Assembly (NCBI RefSeq): GCF_009184635.1
Contig: NZ_WELI01000006.1
Span: forward strand, 434,001 to 498,000
DNA length: 64,000 nucleotides
Direction: 5' to 3'
Source of the DNA: Rudanella paleaurantiibacter
GTDB lineage: Bacteria; Bacteroidota; Bacteroidia; Cytophagales; Spirosomataceae
Shown here: positions 33,973 through 42,552 of the stretch, piece by piece
Layout of the letters: each line of letters opens with the position of its first letter
How positions within the stretch are numbered: the stretch's first letter is position 1
The notes under the pieces: model-generated
Told to the model about the DNA's origin: nothing
Seen by the model: only the letters and a program-made list of their open reading frames with translations
Databases searched by the model: none
Translations under genes and position numbers: made by a program

Positions 33973-35440
33973 AGAATTCAGCAGATTTGGGCGTGCGGGG
34001 GAACGGAATCACATCGCGGATGTTGCCCATTCCCGTAACAAACAGCACCAGCCGCTCAAAGCCAAGACCGAAGCCCGAGTGCGGTGCCGTGCCAAACCGG
34101 CGTGTGTCGAGGTACCACCAGATGGCTTCGGGCTCGATACCCACCTCAGCCATGCGACCCGTGAGCTTGTCGAGGTCGTCTTCGCGCTGCGAACCACCGA
34201 TGATCTCGCCAATGCCCGGAAACAGCACGTCCATCGCCCGAACCGTCGGCCCGAACACCTCGCCCCGGCTATTGGTGGCCGGTTCGCTGTCCTGCTTCAT
34301 GTAGAAAGCCTTGATCTCGCGCGGGTAGTTGGTCAGGATAACCGGTTTCTTGAAGTGCTTCTCGACCAGATACCGCTCGTGCTCCGACTGTAGGTCGATG
34401 CCCCATGATACCTCGTACTGGAACTGCCCCTTTTTGGCGGGCTTCGAGTTGCGCAAAATCTCGACGGCCTCGGTGTAGGTAAGCCGCTCAAAATCGTTGT
34501 CGACCACAAACCGAAGTTTTTCGAGCAGGCTCATTTCGCTTTGCTCTTCCTTCTTTTTGTTTTTCTCTTCTTCCTTCTGCCGGTTGTCGAGGAACGCCAG
34601 ATCGTCGGCGCAATTATCGAGCGCGTAACGAATCACCGACTTCACGAAGTCTTCGGCCAGGGCCATGTTGTCTTCGAGTTCGTAGAAGGCCATTTCGGGC
34701 TCAATCATCCAGAATTCGGCCAAGTGGCGCGTGGTATTCGAGTTTTCGGCCCGGAACGTGGGTCCGAAGGTGTAAATCTTACCCAGAGCCATAGCACCCA
34801 GCTCGCCTTCCAGCTGCCCCGATACGGTCAGGTTGGTTTCGCGGCCGAAGAAATCCTGGCTGTAGTCAATCTTACCGTCTTCGGTTTTGGGCGGATTGAT
34901 GGGGTCGAGTGTCGACACTCGGAACATTTCGCCAGCCCCTTCCGCGTCCGAAGCCGTGATGATGGGCGTGTTGAGGTAGAAAAAACCGTTGTCGTTGTAA
35001 TACTTGTGTACGGCAAAAGCGAGGGCGTGCCGAATCCGCAAAATAGCACTAAACGTGTTGGTGCGGGGGCGGAGGTGGGCAATCTCGCGCAGGAACTCCA
35101 GCGAGTGCCGCTTGGGCTGTAGCGGGTATTTTTCAGGATCGGCGGGGCCATACACGTGCACCTCCGCGATTTTGATTTCTACCGCCTGCCCGCTTCCCAA
35201 CGATTCGACCAGTGTACCCGTGATGGCCACACAAGCGCCCGTTGTGATGAGCCGGAGCGTATCGTCGGGTAACTGACCGGCTTCCGAAACAGCCTGAATA
35301 TTATGAATCGTTGAGCCGTCGTTGAGGGCGATAAAAACCGCGTTTTTGCTTTCGCGCTTGGTCCGAACCCATCCTTTGACGGTTATATCCTGCCCAACAG
35401 TGGGGGCCTGTAGAATCTGCTTGATTGGTAAATAACTCAT
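33971..35440 (-). CDS. asnS: Asparaginyl-tRNA synthetase
   Basis: A 489-residue class IIb enzyme that charges tRNA-Asn. It has an N-terminal OB-fold anticodon-binding domain ([20 protein letters not shown]), class II motif 2 ([20 protein letters not shown]) and motif 3 ([20 protein letters not shown]). An insert of Lys/Glu-rich residues ([20 protein letters not shown]) between motifs 2 and 3 is, as I recall, typical of Bacteroidota AsnS. The TAG/TAA end lies within the palindromic repeat block. Confidence 0.96.
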   Translation of the reverse strand: MSYLPIKQILQAPTVGQDITVKGWVRTKRESKNAVFIALNDGSTIHNIQAVSEAGQLPDDTLRLITTGACVAITGTLVESLGSGQAVEIKIAEVHVYGPADPEKYPLQPKRHSLEFLREIAHLRPRTNTFSAILRIRHALAFAVHKYYNDNGFFYLNTPIITASDAEGAGEMFRVSTLDPINPPKTEDGKIDYSQDFFGRETNLTVSGQLEGELGAMALGKIYTFGPTFRAENSNTTRHLAEFWMIEPEMAFYELEDNMALAEDFVKSVIRYALDNCADDLAFLDNRQKEEEKNKKKEEQSEMSLLEKLRFVVDNDFERLTYTEAVEILRNSKPAKKGQFQYEVSWGIDLQSEHERYLVEKHFKKPVILTNYPREIKAFYMKQDSEPATNSRGEVFGPTVRAMDVLFPGIGEIIGGSQREDDLDKLTGRMAEVGIEPEAIWWYLDTRRFGTAPHSGFGLGFERLVLFVTGMGNIRDVIPFPRTPKSAEF

Positions 35441-35651
35441 TACTGACTCCTGGCGGCTAAAATTTGTGCCGCAAAGGTAGGATGCCCGGCTGTGAATTAC
35501 CAGATTAAGGATAAGAAGCCTGTGACTGAGTTGAGACTCCGTAGTATAACCGGTAAAATAAACCCCGTTTCGGGGTCGTTTGTCTACAGTAGCGAATTAA
35601 ATTGGTAGAGTTTTGGTTGTACAGATTCCGGCAGTACTCAACCCCTTTTTG

Positions 35652-36347
35652 ATGTCTATGAAACAAGCACTGGTCCTCCTCTTTTCTCTGCTTAGCCTCA
35701 CGTCGATTGGTCATGAGAATCATCTCTCGGCCCGGATGAACGAAAAAATCACGGCACCAAACCGTGCAGTTACTTACGCGAATGTATTCGATGAGTTAGG
35801 ACTCGAAATGCGCGGTCTGAGCCGTTCGGTGTATGAATACGCCTTGCGCGGGATGCAGAAAATGCCCGGTGCCCGGCCCGTGCTGTCGATTGTCGATATG
35901 AGCCAGCCTTCCAATCGGAAGCGTTTGTACGTGATTGATCTGGAGAGCCGTAAATTGCTTTTTAACACCTACGTTGCGCACGGACGTAATTCGGGCGTGT
36001 TGCTGGCCGAAAAATTCTCCAACACCAACTCGTCGTATCAGTCGAGCCTCGGTTTCTACAAAACACTGGGTACCTATTCGGGCAAGCACGGGTTGTCTCT
36101 TCAGTTACAGGGGCTTGAGCGAGGCTTTAACGATAACGCATTCTCACGGGCTATCGTGATGCACGGGGCCGACTACGTTTGCGAAGATATTATTAAAAAC
36201 ACCGGCCGACTGGGGCGGAGTCAGGGTTGCCCGGCCGTTTCCAACGCTGAGAGCAAGCCCATTATTCAGGCCATCAAAGGCGGCTCGTGCCTGTTTGTTT
36301 ACTACCCCGATCCTACGTACCTGAAAACCTCCTCGTTTTTGGGTTGA
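35652..36347 (+). CDS. L,D-transpeptidase-like exported protein (YkuD_2 type)
   Basis: A 231-residue protein; ATG 35652 or 35658 opens a signal peptide (MKQALVLLFSLLSLTSIG), while the frame upstream to 35613 is not signal-like. The C-terminal domain has the L,D-transpeptidase core: AIVMHGADYV with His and RLGRSQGCPAVS with the catalytic Cys193. The central SIVDMSQPSNRKRLYVIDLE and TYVAHGRNSGVLLAEKFSN fit the 'murein L,D-transpeptidase catalytic domain' family of Bacteroidota. It would form 3-3 crosslinks or attach proteins to peptidoglycan. It converges on a second L,D-transpeptidase gene. Confidence 0.88.
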   Translation: MSMKQALVLLFSLLSLTSIGHENHLSARMNEKITAPNRAVTYANVFDELGLEMRGLSRSVYEYALRGMQKMPGARPVLSIVDMSQPSNRKRLYVIDLESRKLLFNTYVAHGRNSGVLLAEKFSNTNSSYQSSLGFYKTLGTYSGKHGLSLQLQGLERGFNDNAFSRAIVMHGADYVCEDIIKNTGRLGRSQGCPAVSNAESKPIIQAIKGGSCLFVYYPDPTYLKTSSFLG

Positions 36348-36366
36348 GCTGCCATCTTGTGCAGGT

Positions 36367-36468
36367 AAAACGGCACGCGGATGACGCGGATTAGAGGGAT
36401 TTACACCGATTTTCTTTGCATACAATGGGTGTAAATTCGTTCAATCCGCGTCATCCGCGTGCCGTTTT
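36367..36468. terminator. Perfect 26-bp inverted repeat between two transpeptidase genes
   Basis: The left arm (36367-36392) starts AAAACGGCACGCGGATGACG; the right arm (36443-36468) is its exact complement. A second inner pair ATTTACACC/GGTGTAAAT (about 36399-36436) extends the hairpin. It is placed between convergent genes. The arm itself contains the near-repeat CGCGGATGACGCGGAT. Confidence 0.8.
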
Positions 36469-36486
36469 CTATTTCTGCGTGCTATT

Positions 36487-37683
36487 CTATCTGGCTGCCA
36501 ATCGCTTTTCCAGCCCATAAATGTCTTTGTAGTAAACCAGCTTACCACTCGCATCCAGATCGGCAATCTGGTACGTCACAAAAACCGGGAATGGCTTAGG
36601 TAATTTAAACGACTGGGGTTTCTGGTCGACCAGGCAGCGGTCGTAAAAGCCCTGATCGAACTTGGTTTGCCCCAATACATAATTGGCAAACTCAACGGGT
36701 TTTTCGAGCCGCACACAGCCGTGACTCCGCCACCGATCTTTCGTGACATCGAATAACTGACGGGCGTTGGTATCGTGAAAATAAATGGCCGGTGGTCCGT
36801 CAAGCGTAAACTTGATCAGGCCAAGGGAGTTGTGGCAGCCCGACGTTTGCCGGAACCGGTAGGGGAAATCATCGGCCGAAATGGTCGCCCAGTCAACGCT
36901 GTATGGATCGACGGGTCTGTTTTTAGCATCCAGAATTTCCATGTTCTGACTGTCCAGAAAATCGGGGTTTGCCTTCACCTTGGGCAGAATTTCTTTGAGC
37001 CCGATGCCCTCCGGCACGTTCCAGTACGGATAAGCCACAATATCGGTCAGGTAGCAGTTGAAGCGCGGAGTTTGCTTATCGGCTTTCCCGGCAATCACGT
37101 CCATCGGCATATCCCGCCGGCCTTCCTTATCAAATACCGTCAGGCGCGCAGCCGGAATATTAACCACCACAAACTTGTCCATGTCGAACCGGCCCAGGTA
37201 GCGGTAAAAGTTGAGCGTTTCGCGTACGGCCCGGAGTTGGTCGGGCGTGGCTGTGTTCCGAATCTGGTTATACTGCTGCACCAACGCGCGGTAGGGCGCA
37301 AACTGACTGGCCGAAGCCGTCAGGGCCGTAATAACCGAGTCGTTCTGAGCGGTTTGGCTTACCCAGGCCGTATCAACCTGCTCAGGCAAGCGGCTCACCG
37401 ACTGATCGGCGGGGCGGTGCCCGTACCGAAGCTCAACCAGCAGCTTTTTCAGTTGCTCGGCGGCTACAGGCTCGGCGGTTTCGGGCGATTGGGTAGCGCT
37501 GGCAGGTAGCACATACCGCGTCGTGTCGATGCCAAGGGAGTCGGCAAAGCGCCGGGTTTGGCTTAATTTTTCGCTCATACTGACCGTCTTGGGCGCTTTG
37601 CGGCACTGCGTAAACGGCACGGTCAGTAGTAATAGAGAAAAGAGTCTTACCGCGTAGGTAAGTCGTTCATGTCGTTGAGTCAT
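36487..37683 (-). CDS. L,D-transpeptidase lipoprotein (YcbB-like)
   Basis: A 398-residue protein from ATG 37683. The signal is lipoprotein-like: LFSLLLLTVPFTQ, then Cys. The middle (about 60-190) is the helical scaffold region of YcbB/LdtD-type enzymes, without an obvious peptidoglycan-binding repeat. The catalytic domain (about 190-370) has IYFHDTNARQLFDV and RWRSHGCVRLEKP with Cys323 and its His. It makes meso-DAP to meso-DAP crosslinks in the periplasm. The upstream in-frame extension to 37833 has no supporting features. Confidence 0.9.
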   Translation of the reverse strand: MTQRHERLTYAVRLFSLLLLTVPFTQCRKAPKTVSMSEKLSQTRRFADSLGIDTTRYVLPASATQSPETAEPVAAEQLKKLLVELRYGHRPADQSVSRLPEQVDTAWVSQTAQNDSVITALTASASQFAPYRALVQQYNQIRNTATPDQLRAVRETLNFYRYLGRFDMDKFVVVNIPAARLTVFDKEGRRDMPMDVIAGKADKQTPRFNCYLTDIVAYPYWNVPEGIGLKEILPKVKANPDFLDSQNMEILDAKNRPVDPYSVDWATISADDFPYRFRQTSGCHNSLGLIKFTLDGPPAIYFHDTNARQLFDVTKDRWRSHGCVRLEKPVEFANYVLGQTKFDQGFYDRCLVDQKPQSFKLPKPFPVFVTYQIADLDASGKLVYYKDIYGLEKRLAAR

Positions 37684-38008
37684 GGCAATCGATGCTGAAT
37701 GGTAATTAGCGTTTATAGTTTTACGTTTATGGTTCCTGGTTGAGGCACCCCAGCCGGGGTAGCATCGAACCAAAACGCCTACCTGTAAACGAATTTTACC
37801 TGTATAACGACTACGGCCGGGCGTGGGTTGCATAAATCGATGTTTCGGGCCGGAGCCGGAGCCGGGTTTCTGGTTTACAGTTTTTGGTTTATAGTTTCTG
37901 GTTTATCGTTCATCGTTTGTGGTTAAAAACAGATGATTCACCTGATCGTACCCACATTAATGCTCAACCGCCCGAAACGATAAACCAAAAACGATAAACC
38001 CCAAACCC
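37684..38008. repeat. Intergenic region with GGTTTATCGTT-type inverted repeats
   Basis: No gene is visible in 325 bases. At about 37866-37925 the motif TTTCTGGTTTATCGTT recurs in variant form (CTGGTTTACAGTTTTTGGTTTATAG), and at 37975-38008 its complement AAACGATAAACCAAAAACG follows, so the region can form a hairpin after the receptor gene. The core is the same dispersed repeat as at 7561 and 8105. It may serve as the receptor's terminator. Confidence 0.6.
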
Positions 38009-40441
38009 CTACAGCCGCTTGCTTTCATCGTCGAGGCCGGTTTTGCGCTGGCGGGCGGCTTTGATTTTCTTGCTCCCAAACGCGTAGGTGAAGTTGATTC
38101 GGGCTTGTCGGCTCTCCCAGCCTCCACTGGCGTCCATGTATAACCCGCCAAACTGGCTGATACCCCGCCATTGCTGGCTGTTAAATGGATCGGTGACGGT
38201 GAACACCAGGGTGCCCCGTTCGGCCAAAACTTTTCGTTGTATGCCTACGCTCGATCCCCAGAATCGCTGGTTGCGGAATGTGCCGCCCCAGATAGATGGC
38301 GAAGTGTAATAGGCCGATACTTCGAGGTTCCACCCACGTGGTAAGCTGATGGTGTGCTGGGCGTACAGGCTCAGCACATTGGCCGATAGCCCAATGAGCC
38401 GCCCTTCCAGGTTGGCCCGGTTGGTCGACCGGTACGCACTCACATTGGCAAATACGCTCCACCATTTGGCAATGTTGAACGGGTAGCTCACGTTCAGCGA
38501 CCATACATCCTGACTGCTCAGGTTGCGGGTTGTGATGTAGTTGCGAGGCCGGTTGTCGGGGTCGCGCTGGGTGGTGTCGGTAATTTCGGTGAAAAAGTCG
38601 CGGGTGTGGCTGTAACTAATCGACGTAGTCAGCTTGTACTTGAACGTATGCGAAAGTTGAATCGTATTGGTGTATTGAGGCTGTAAAAAAGCGTTGCCTT
38701 TCTGGTATGTCAATTCGTCGAGCTTCGACTCAAACGGGTTCAGGCTCTGGTACGTGGGCCGGTCGATTCGGCGGCTGTACGTGGCGGCCCAGCTGTGGTT
38801 GGGTGCGGGATTGAACGTCAGGCCCGCACTCGGAAACAGGTTGAGGTACCGGCGGCTCACATCGGCATCGGTTTGGGGGCGGGCGCTGTTCAACTCCCCT
38901 CGCGACAGGGTTTGTTCGGCCCGAAGCCCCAACTGAGCCTGCCATTTTTTCCAGCTTTTCTCGTACGCGCCGTACCCCGCCCGAATCACTTCGGTGTACA
39001 CAAACTGGTTGGTGCGCTGGGGATTCAGTTTATCCCGACCGTCGATCTGATCGAAAAAATCGAATCCATTACCCGTCTGTACCGACGACAGTTTCACCCC
39101 AACGCTTAGCTTTCCGCCAAGCCACGGCTGGCTATAGTCGGCTTTGATTGTCTGGAGATTAATGTCGGTAAAGGTCGTCATGCGGTAATTGCGCTCGTCC
39201 AGCAATACCCCGGTTAGTGGGTTTACGTAGCGGTTGGGTTGCAGGGCGTCGCTCTGGTTCCGAAACCGGCCGTAATCGGCGTCTACGGTCAGCTCGCGGC
39301 CGGTGGTGTCGCTGTACCGATAGTTGAGGTTTACGTTGCCATTGAGCCGCTCGCTTTCGCTCCGGTTGTTGGCCAACAGCAGACTGGTCGGAGCCGTCCC
39401 CAGAGAACCAATGGGCGTGCGGCCGTCGGTCAGGTTGCGGGCGTCGCGTAGCGAGCCGCTGACCAGCACCCCCAGCGTGCTGCGGTTGCTCAGGGTCCAG
39501 TCGGCCCCGGCACGGGCGTTGTGGTTGGCCGACCAGGAGCGGGTCTGGCTGCGTTGATCGAAAAACTGCCCACTTTGCTGGCGATATAAATTGATAAACG
39601 ACCAGTCGCGGCCGGTACGCCCACTGTAGGTGCTAAACAGGTTGAGCCGATTACTACGGTTATTGAGGCTTACTGAGCCGTTGTACTTAGGGTAATAAGC
39701 CCCAGCGGCTACCCCTACAGCTACGTTGCCGTTAGTGCCATAGGTGCGGGCGTTTTTCCGAAGCCGGATGTTGATGATACCCGCGTTGCCCTGGGCATCG
39801 TAGCGAGCAGAGGGTTGCGTAATGACCTCAACGGCTTCGATATCGGTGGCCTGCAATGTACGTAGATAAGCTGCCAGATCGGCCGGGCCGAGGGGCGAGG
39901 GTTTGCTGTCGATATACACTCGAACCCCGTTTTTGCCTTGTACAATGAGGTTGTCGTTTGGGTCGAGCAGAACGCCGGGTGCCTTTTGCAGCAGTTCAAA
40001 CGCCGAGCTTCCGGCGGCTGTCAGGCTGGCTTCCACATTGAGTACCAGTTTGTCGGGCTGCACCTCCACAAGGGGCTTGCGGGCCGTAACGGTCACGGCG
40101 TTGAGGTTCTGGTTGGCTTCGGGCAGTACAATGGTGGGGATAAAGGTGGTTTGGCCGTCGGTGAGGGTCACCGGTTCAGACACCAACCCGGCATAGCCAA
40201 GGCTGCTGAGTCGGACCCGATACGTACCGGCGCGCACCCCGCCGAAGGTGTACACCCCGGCGGCATCGGCTACGGCGGCTTTGGTTACGGTCGAGTCGGT
40301 TCCGTGCAGCAGGGCGGCCGTTGCAAACGGGATGGGCTGGCCGGTGGCGTCGGTGACGGTGCCGCTCAGGGTAGCGGTTTGAGCCAGCGTGGTGCTGAGG
40401 GTGGCCGTCAGCAAAAACAGGAGGTACATGATCTTGTTCAT
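38009..40441 (-). CDS. Outer-membrane beta-barrel receptor (TonB-dependent receptor-like)
   Basis: An 810-residue protein. ATG 40441 opens a signal peptide (MYLLFLLTATLSTTLAQ). Residues about 20-105 form a carboxypeptidase-regulatory-like (CarboxypepD_reg) domain (SGTVTDATGQPIPFATAAL). A plug follows (LLQKAPGVLLDPNDNLIVQG, DIEAVEVITQPSARYDAQGN) and then a barrel with alternating strands to the C-terminus. It is the 'outer membrane beta-barrel family protein' type common in Bacteroidota, different from the SusC type at 54.5 kb. The ligand is unknown. It is divergent from the LytS/LytTR pair and shares their upstream region. Confidence 0.87.
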   Translation of the reverse strand: MNKIMYLLFLLTATLSTTLAQTATLSGTVTDATGQPIPFATAALLHGTDSTVTKAAVADAAGVYTFGGVRAGTYRVRLSSLGYAGLVSEPVTLTDGQTTFIPTIVLPEANQNLNAVTVTARKPLVEVQPDKLVLNVEASLTAAGSSAFELLQKAPGVLLDPNDNLIVQGKNGVRVYIDSKPSPLGPADLAAYLRTLQATDIEAVEVITQPSARYDAQGNAGIINIRLRKNARTYGTNGNVAVGVAAGAYYPKYNGSVSLNNRSNRLNLFSTYSGRTGRDWSFINLYRQQSGQFFDQRSQTRSWSANHNARAGADWTLSNRSTLGVLVSGSLRDARNLTDGRTPIGSLGTAPTSLLLANNRSESERLNGNVNLNYRYSDTTGRELTVDADYGRFRNQSDALQPNRYVNPLTGVLLDERNYRMTTFTDINLQTIKADYSQPWLGGKLSVGVKLSSVQTGNGFDFFDQIDGRDKLNPQRTNQFVYTEVIRAGYGAYEKSWKKWQAQLGLRAEQTLSRGELNSARPQTDADVSRRYLNLFPSAGLTFNPAPNHSWAATYSRRIDRPTYQSLNPFESKLDELTYQKGNAFLQPQYTNTIQLSHTFKYKLTTSISYSHTRDFFTEITDTTQRDPDNRPRNYITTRNLSSQDVWSLNVSYPFNIAKWWSVFANVSAYRSTNRANLEGRLIGLSANVLSLYAQHTISLPRGWNLEVSAYYTSPSIWGGTFRNQRFWGSSVGIQRKVLAERGTLVFTVTDPFNSQQWRGISQFGGLYMDASGGWESRQARINFTYAFGSKKIKAARQRKTGLDDESKRL

Positions 40442-40514
40442 CGGATTGGCGCTTTGATGAACCAAAACTACCGGGCCAACGGGGCGTGGCCGAGCGCAAT
40501 CCGACGAGTTGCCG

Positions 40515-40573
40515 ATTCGGTCGCCCAACGGAAGGGCGGTTGTCATTCGTCGGCGTATTTGTCAATTCGTCGG
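40515..40573. promoter_or_regulatory. Candidate LytTR direct-repeat site
   Basis: ATTCGTCGG occurs at 40545-40553 and again at 40565-40573, an 11-base spacer apart on the same face of the helix. A looser copy, ATTCGGTCG, lies at 40515-40523. LytTR regulators are known to bind direct repeats of about 9-10 bp with 11-13-bp spacers. The site is in the gap between the receptor gene and the LytS gene, 62 bases before the latter. Binding is inferred. Confidence 0.5.
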
Positions 40574-40634
40574 AAAAGACGACCGACGGGGCCGTAGATT
40601 CCGTAAGTTTATCCCACTTACCTCCCCGCTCCGC

Positions 40635-41765
40635 ATGAACTGGAACCGAACACTTCTTTGGGGGATTACCCTCCGGCAGCTGGCGCTGATTCTGAGCTTT
40701 TATAGCGTAGCGGCCCTGCTGTATAATCTAGCCCTGTGTATCAGTGAGCGGCCCTGGAGCCAGGATTCCCTCTGGGTCGATTTCTGGCAGGGGCTTCCCC
40801 GTATCGGTCTCGACTACCTGTGTAAGCTGGCGTTTACATTGCCGGTTTGGTATGTTCTGTTTGTGCGGCTTCGGCACGTGCCGCTGGTTCGGCGCGTGGG
40901 CCTGCACCTCTTGTTTTTGCCCTTGTACATTGTTGGTTGGCAGGTAGTATATTACACCATTTCGGATGGGCTGGGCCTGGGTCGGCTTCGCGGAACCGGC
41001 ATTGTTTGGGATACGTATATTTCCACACTTTTCTACCTGGTTCAGTTTGGGATTTTTCACGCCTACAGCTACTACCGGGATCATCAGCGGCACCGTATCC
41101 GGGAGGCCGAACTGCGCGAGCTGGCCGTGCAAAGTGAACTCTCGGCCCTGAAAGCGCAGCTCAACCCGCATTTTCTGTACAATGTGTTCAACACGATTAG
41201 CGCGTCGGTGCCGCCCGAGCAGGAGCATACCCGCGAGTTACTGGCCGATTTGTCGGATATGTTTCGGTACCAGGTGCGGGCGTCGCGGACCGAGTGGGTA
41301 CCCGTGCAGGATGAGCTGACGTTTGTTCGGAAATACCTTGATCTGGAAACCGCCCGCTTCGGCGACCGGCTTCAGGTGCGGCTCGACGTACCCGATGAGG
41401 TACTGAATCTGGCCATTCCGCCCATGCTGTTGCAACCTATCGTCGAAAACTCGGTTAAGCACGGCATATCGCCCCTGATTGAGGGGGGCGAGGTTCGCGT
41501 TAGCCTGCATCGGGAGGCCAACGCCCTGCTGGTCGAAATAGCCGATACGGGTGCGGGCATGCGTACGTCGGTGGGGGCCGGGCAGGGGGTCGGGCTGGCC
41601 AATACCCGGCTGCGGCTGGAGAAAATGTTTGGCGGTGAGCTGACCGTGATGGCTAACGAACCACAGGGCACCCGGGTAGCCTTTCGGGTACCTCTCAGAC
41701 TAATGGCGGGTGAGGTTCAGAAAACTGACGGGCAACCGGCCACCCAATTCGTAGTTAACCCGTAG
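40635..41765 (+). CDS. LytS-type sensor histidine kinase
   Basis: A 376-residue kinase from ATG 40635. Four hydrophobic segments cover about residues 8-150. The kinase part begins QSELSALKAQLNPHFLYNVF with the phospho-acceptor His179, the hallmark of LytS/YehU-type kinases (His_kinase). The ATP-binding part has PPMLLQPIVENSVKHG (N-box), ADTGAGM and GVGLANTRLRL. No extracellular sensor domain is visible, so the signal is probably sensed by the membrane part. It lies 14 bases before its LytTR partner. Confidence 0.92.
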   Translation: MNWNRTLLWGITLRQLALILSFYSVAALLYNLALCISERPWSQDSLWVDFWQGLPRIGLDYLCKLAFTLPVWYVLFVRLRHVPLVRRVGLHLLFLPLYIVGWQVVYYTISDGLGLGRLRGTGIVWDTYISTLFYLVQFGIFHAYSYYRDHQRHRIREAELRELAVQSELSALKAQLNPHFLYNVFNTISASVPPEQEHTRELLADLSDMFRYQVRASRTEWVPVQDELTFVRKYLDLETARFGDRLQVRLDVPDEVLNLAIPPMLLQPIVENSVKHGISPLIEGGEVRVSLHREANALLVEIADTGAGMRTSVGAGQGVGLANTRLRLEKMFGGELTVMANEPQGTRVAFRVPLRLMAGEVQKTDGQPATQFVVNP

Positions 41766-41779
41766 CGGAACAGATACCG

Positions 41780-42523
41780 ATGCAAAAAGTCATTATCATA
41801 GACGACGAGGCCGCCGGGCGAACACTCATCCGGCAGTATCTGGCCGATTATCCCGCCCTTGTAGTGGTGGGCGAAGCCAACAATGGGGTCGATGCCGTGC
41901 GGCTGATTCGCGAGTTTCGGCCCGATCTTATTTTTCTGGATGTGCAGATGCCCGGCCTTTCGGGGTTTGAGGTGCTGGGGCATCTGGACGAAATTCCGCA
42001 GGTGATTTTCTCGACCGCCTACGATCAATATGCCTTGCAGGCTTTTGAGGTACACGCGGTCGACTATCTGCTCAAACCCTACACCCGCGAGCGATTTGCG
42101 CAGGCTGTGCAGCGCGTAACCCGGCCCGATTCGGTCAATATTCAGCGGCTTCAGCCCTTAGCCGAAAGCCTGCTTACCCCGGCCGTAGCCGCTGAACGCT
42201 ACCCCGACAAGGTGCTGGTGCAAACAGGCAACCGGCTCGTAACGGTGGCCGTGGCCGATGTGATTCGGATCGAGGCCGAGGGCGATTATGCCATGTTGGT
42301 AACGGCCCAAAGCCGCCACCTGAGCAATTATGGCATTGGCGCGCTGGAGGCCCGGCTCGACCCGCGTCAGTTTATTCGGGTGCATCGTTCCGACATTGTC
42401 AACCTGCATTACGTTCGCGAGATTCAGAAATACCCGTCGAGCTACGATGTTATCCTGCAAAACGGCGACGTGGTCCGGGTGAGCCGGTCGTATATGGAAA
42501 AAATCCGCGAGCTGACATTTTGA
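41780..42523 (+). CDS. LytTR-family response regulator
   Basis: A 247-residue regulator. The receiver domain (1-120) has the acidic pair Asp8-Asp9, phospho-acceptor Asp54 (IFLDVQMPGLSGFE) and Lys in LLKPY. The C-terminal LytTR DNA-binding domain (about 145-245) has DVIRIEAEGDYAMLVTA, FIRVHRSDIVNLHYVREIQ and RVSRSYMEKIREL. It is the partner of the LytS kinase just upstream. The likely binding site is the direct repeat in front of the kinase gene. Its stop faces the CRTAC1 operon end, 29 bases away. Confidence 0.93.
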   Translation: MQKVIIIDDEAAGRTLIRQYLADYPALVVVGEANNGVDAVRLIREFRPDLIFLDVQMPGLSGFEVLGHLDEIPQVIFSTAYDQYALQAFEVHAVDYLLKPYTRERFAQAVQRVTRPDSVNIQRLQPLAESLLTPAVAAERYPDKVLVQTGNRLVTVAVADVIRIEAEGDYAMLVTAQSRHLSNYGIGALEARLDPRQFIRVHRSDIVNLHYVREIQKYPSSYDVILQNGDVVRVSRSYMEKIRELTF

Positions 42524-42552
42524 GTGTGCCGGGTACAGGCTGCAGTGGTTCA

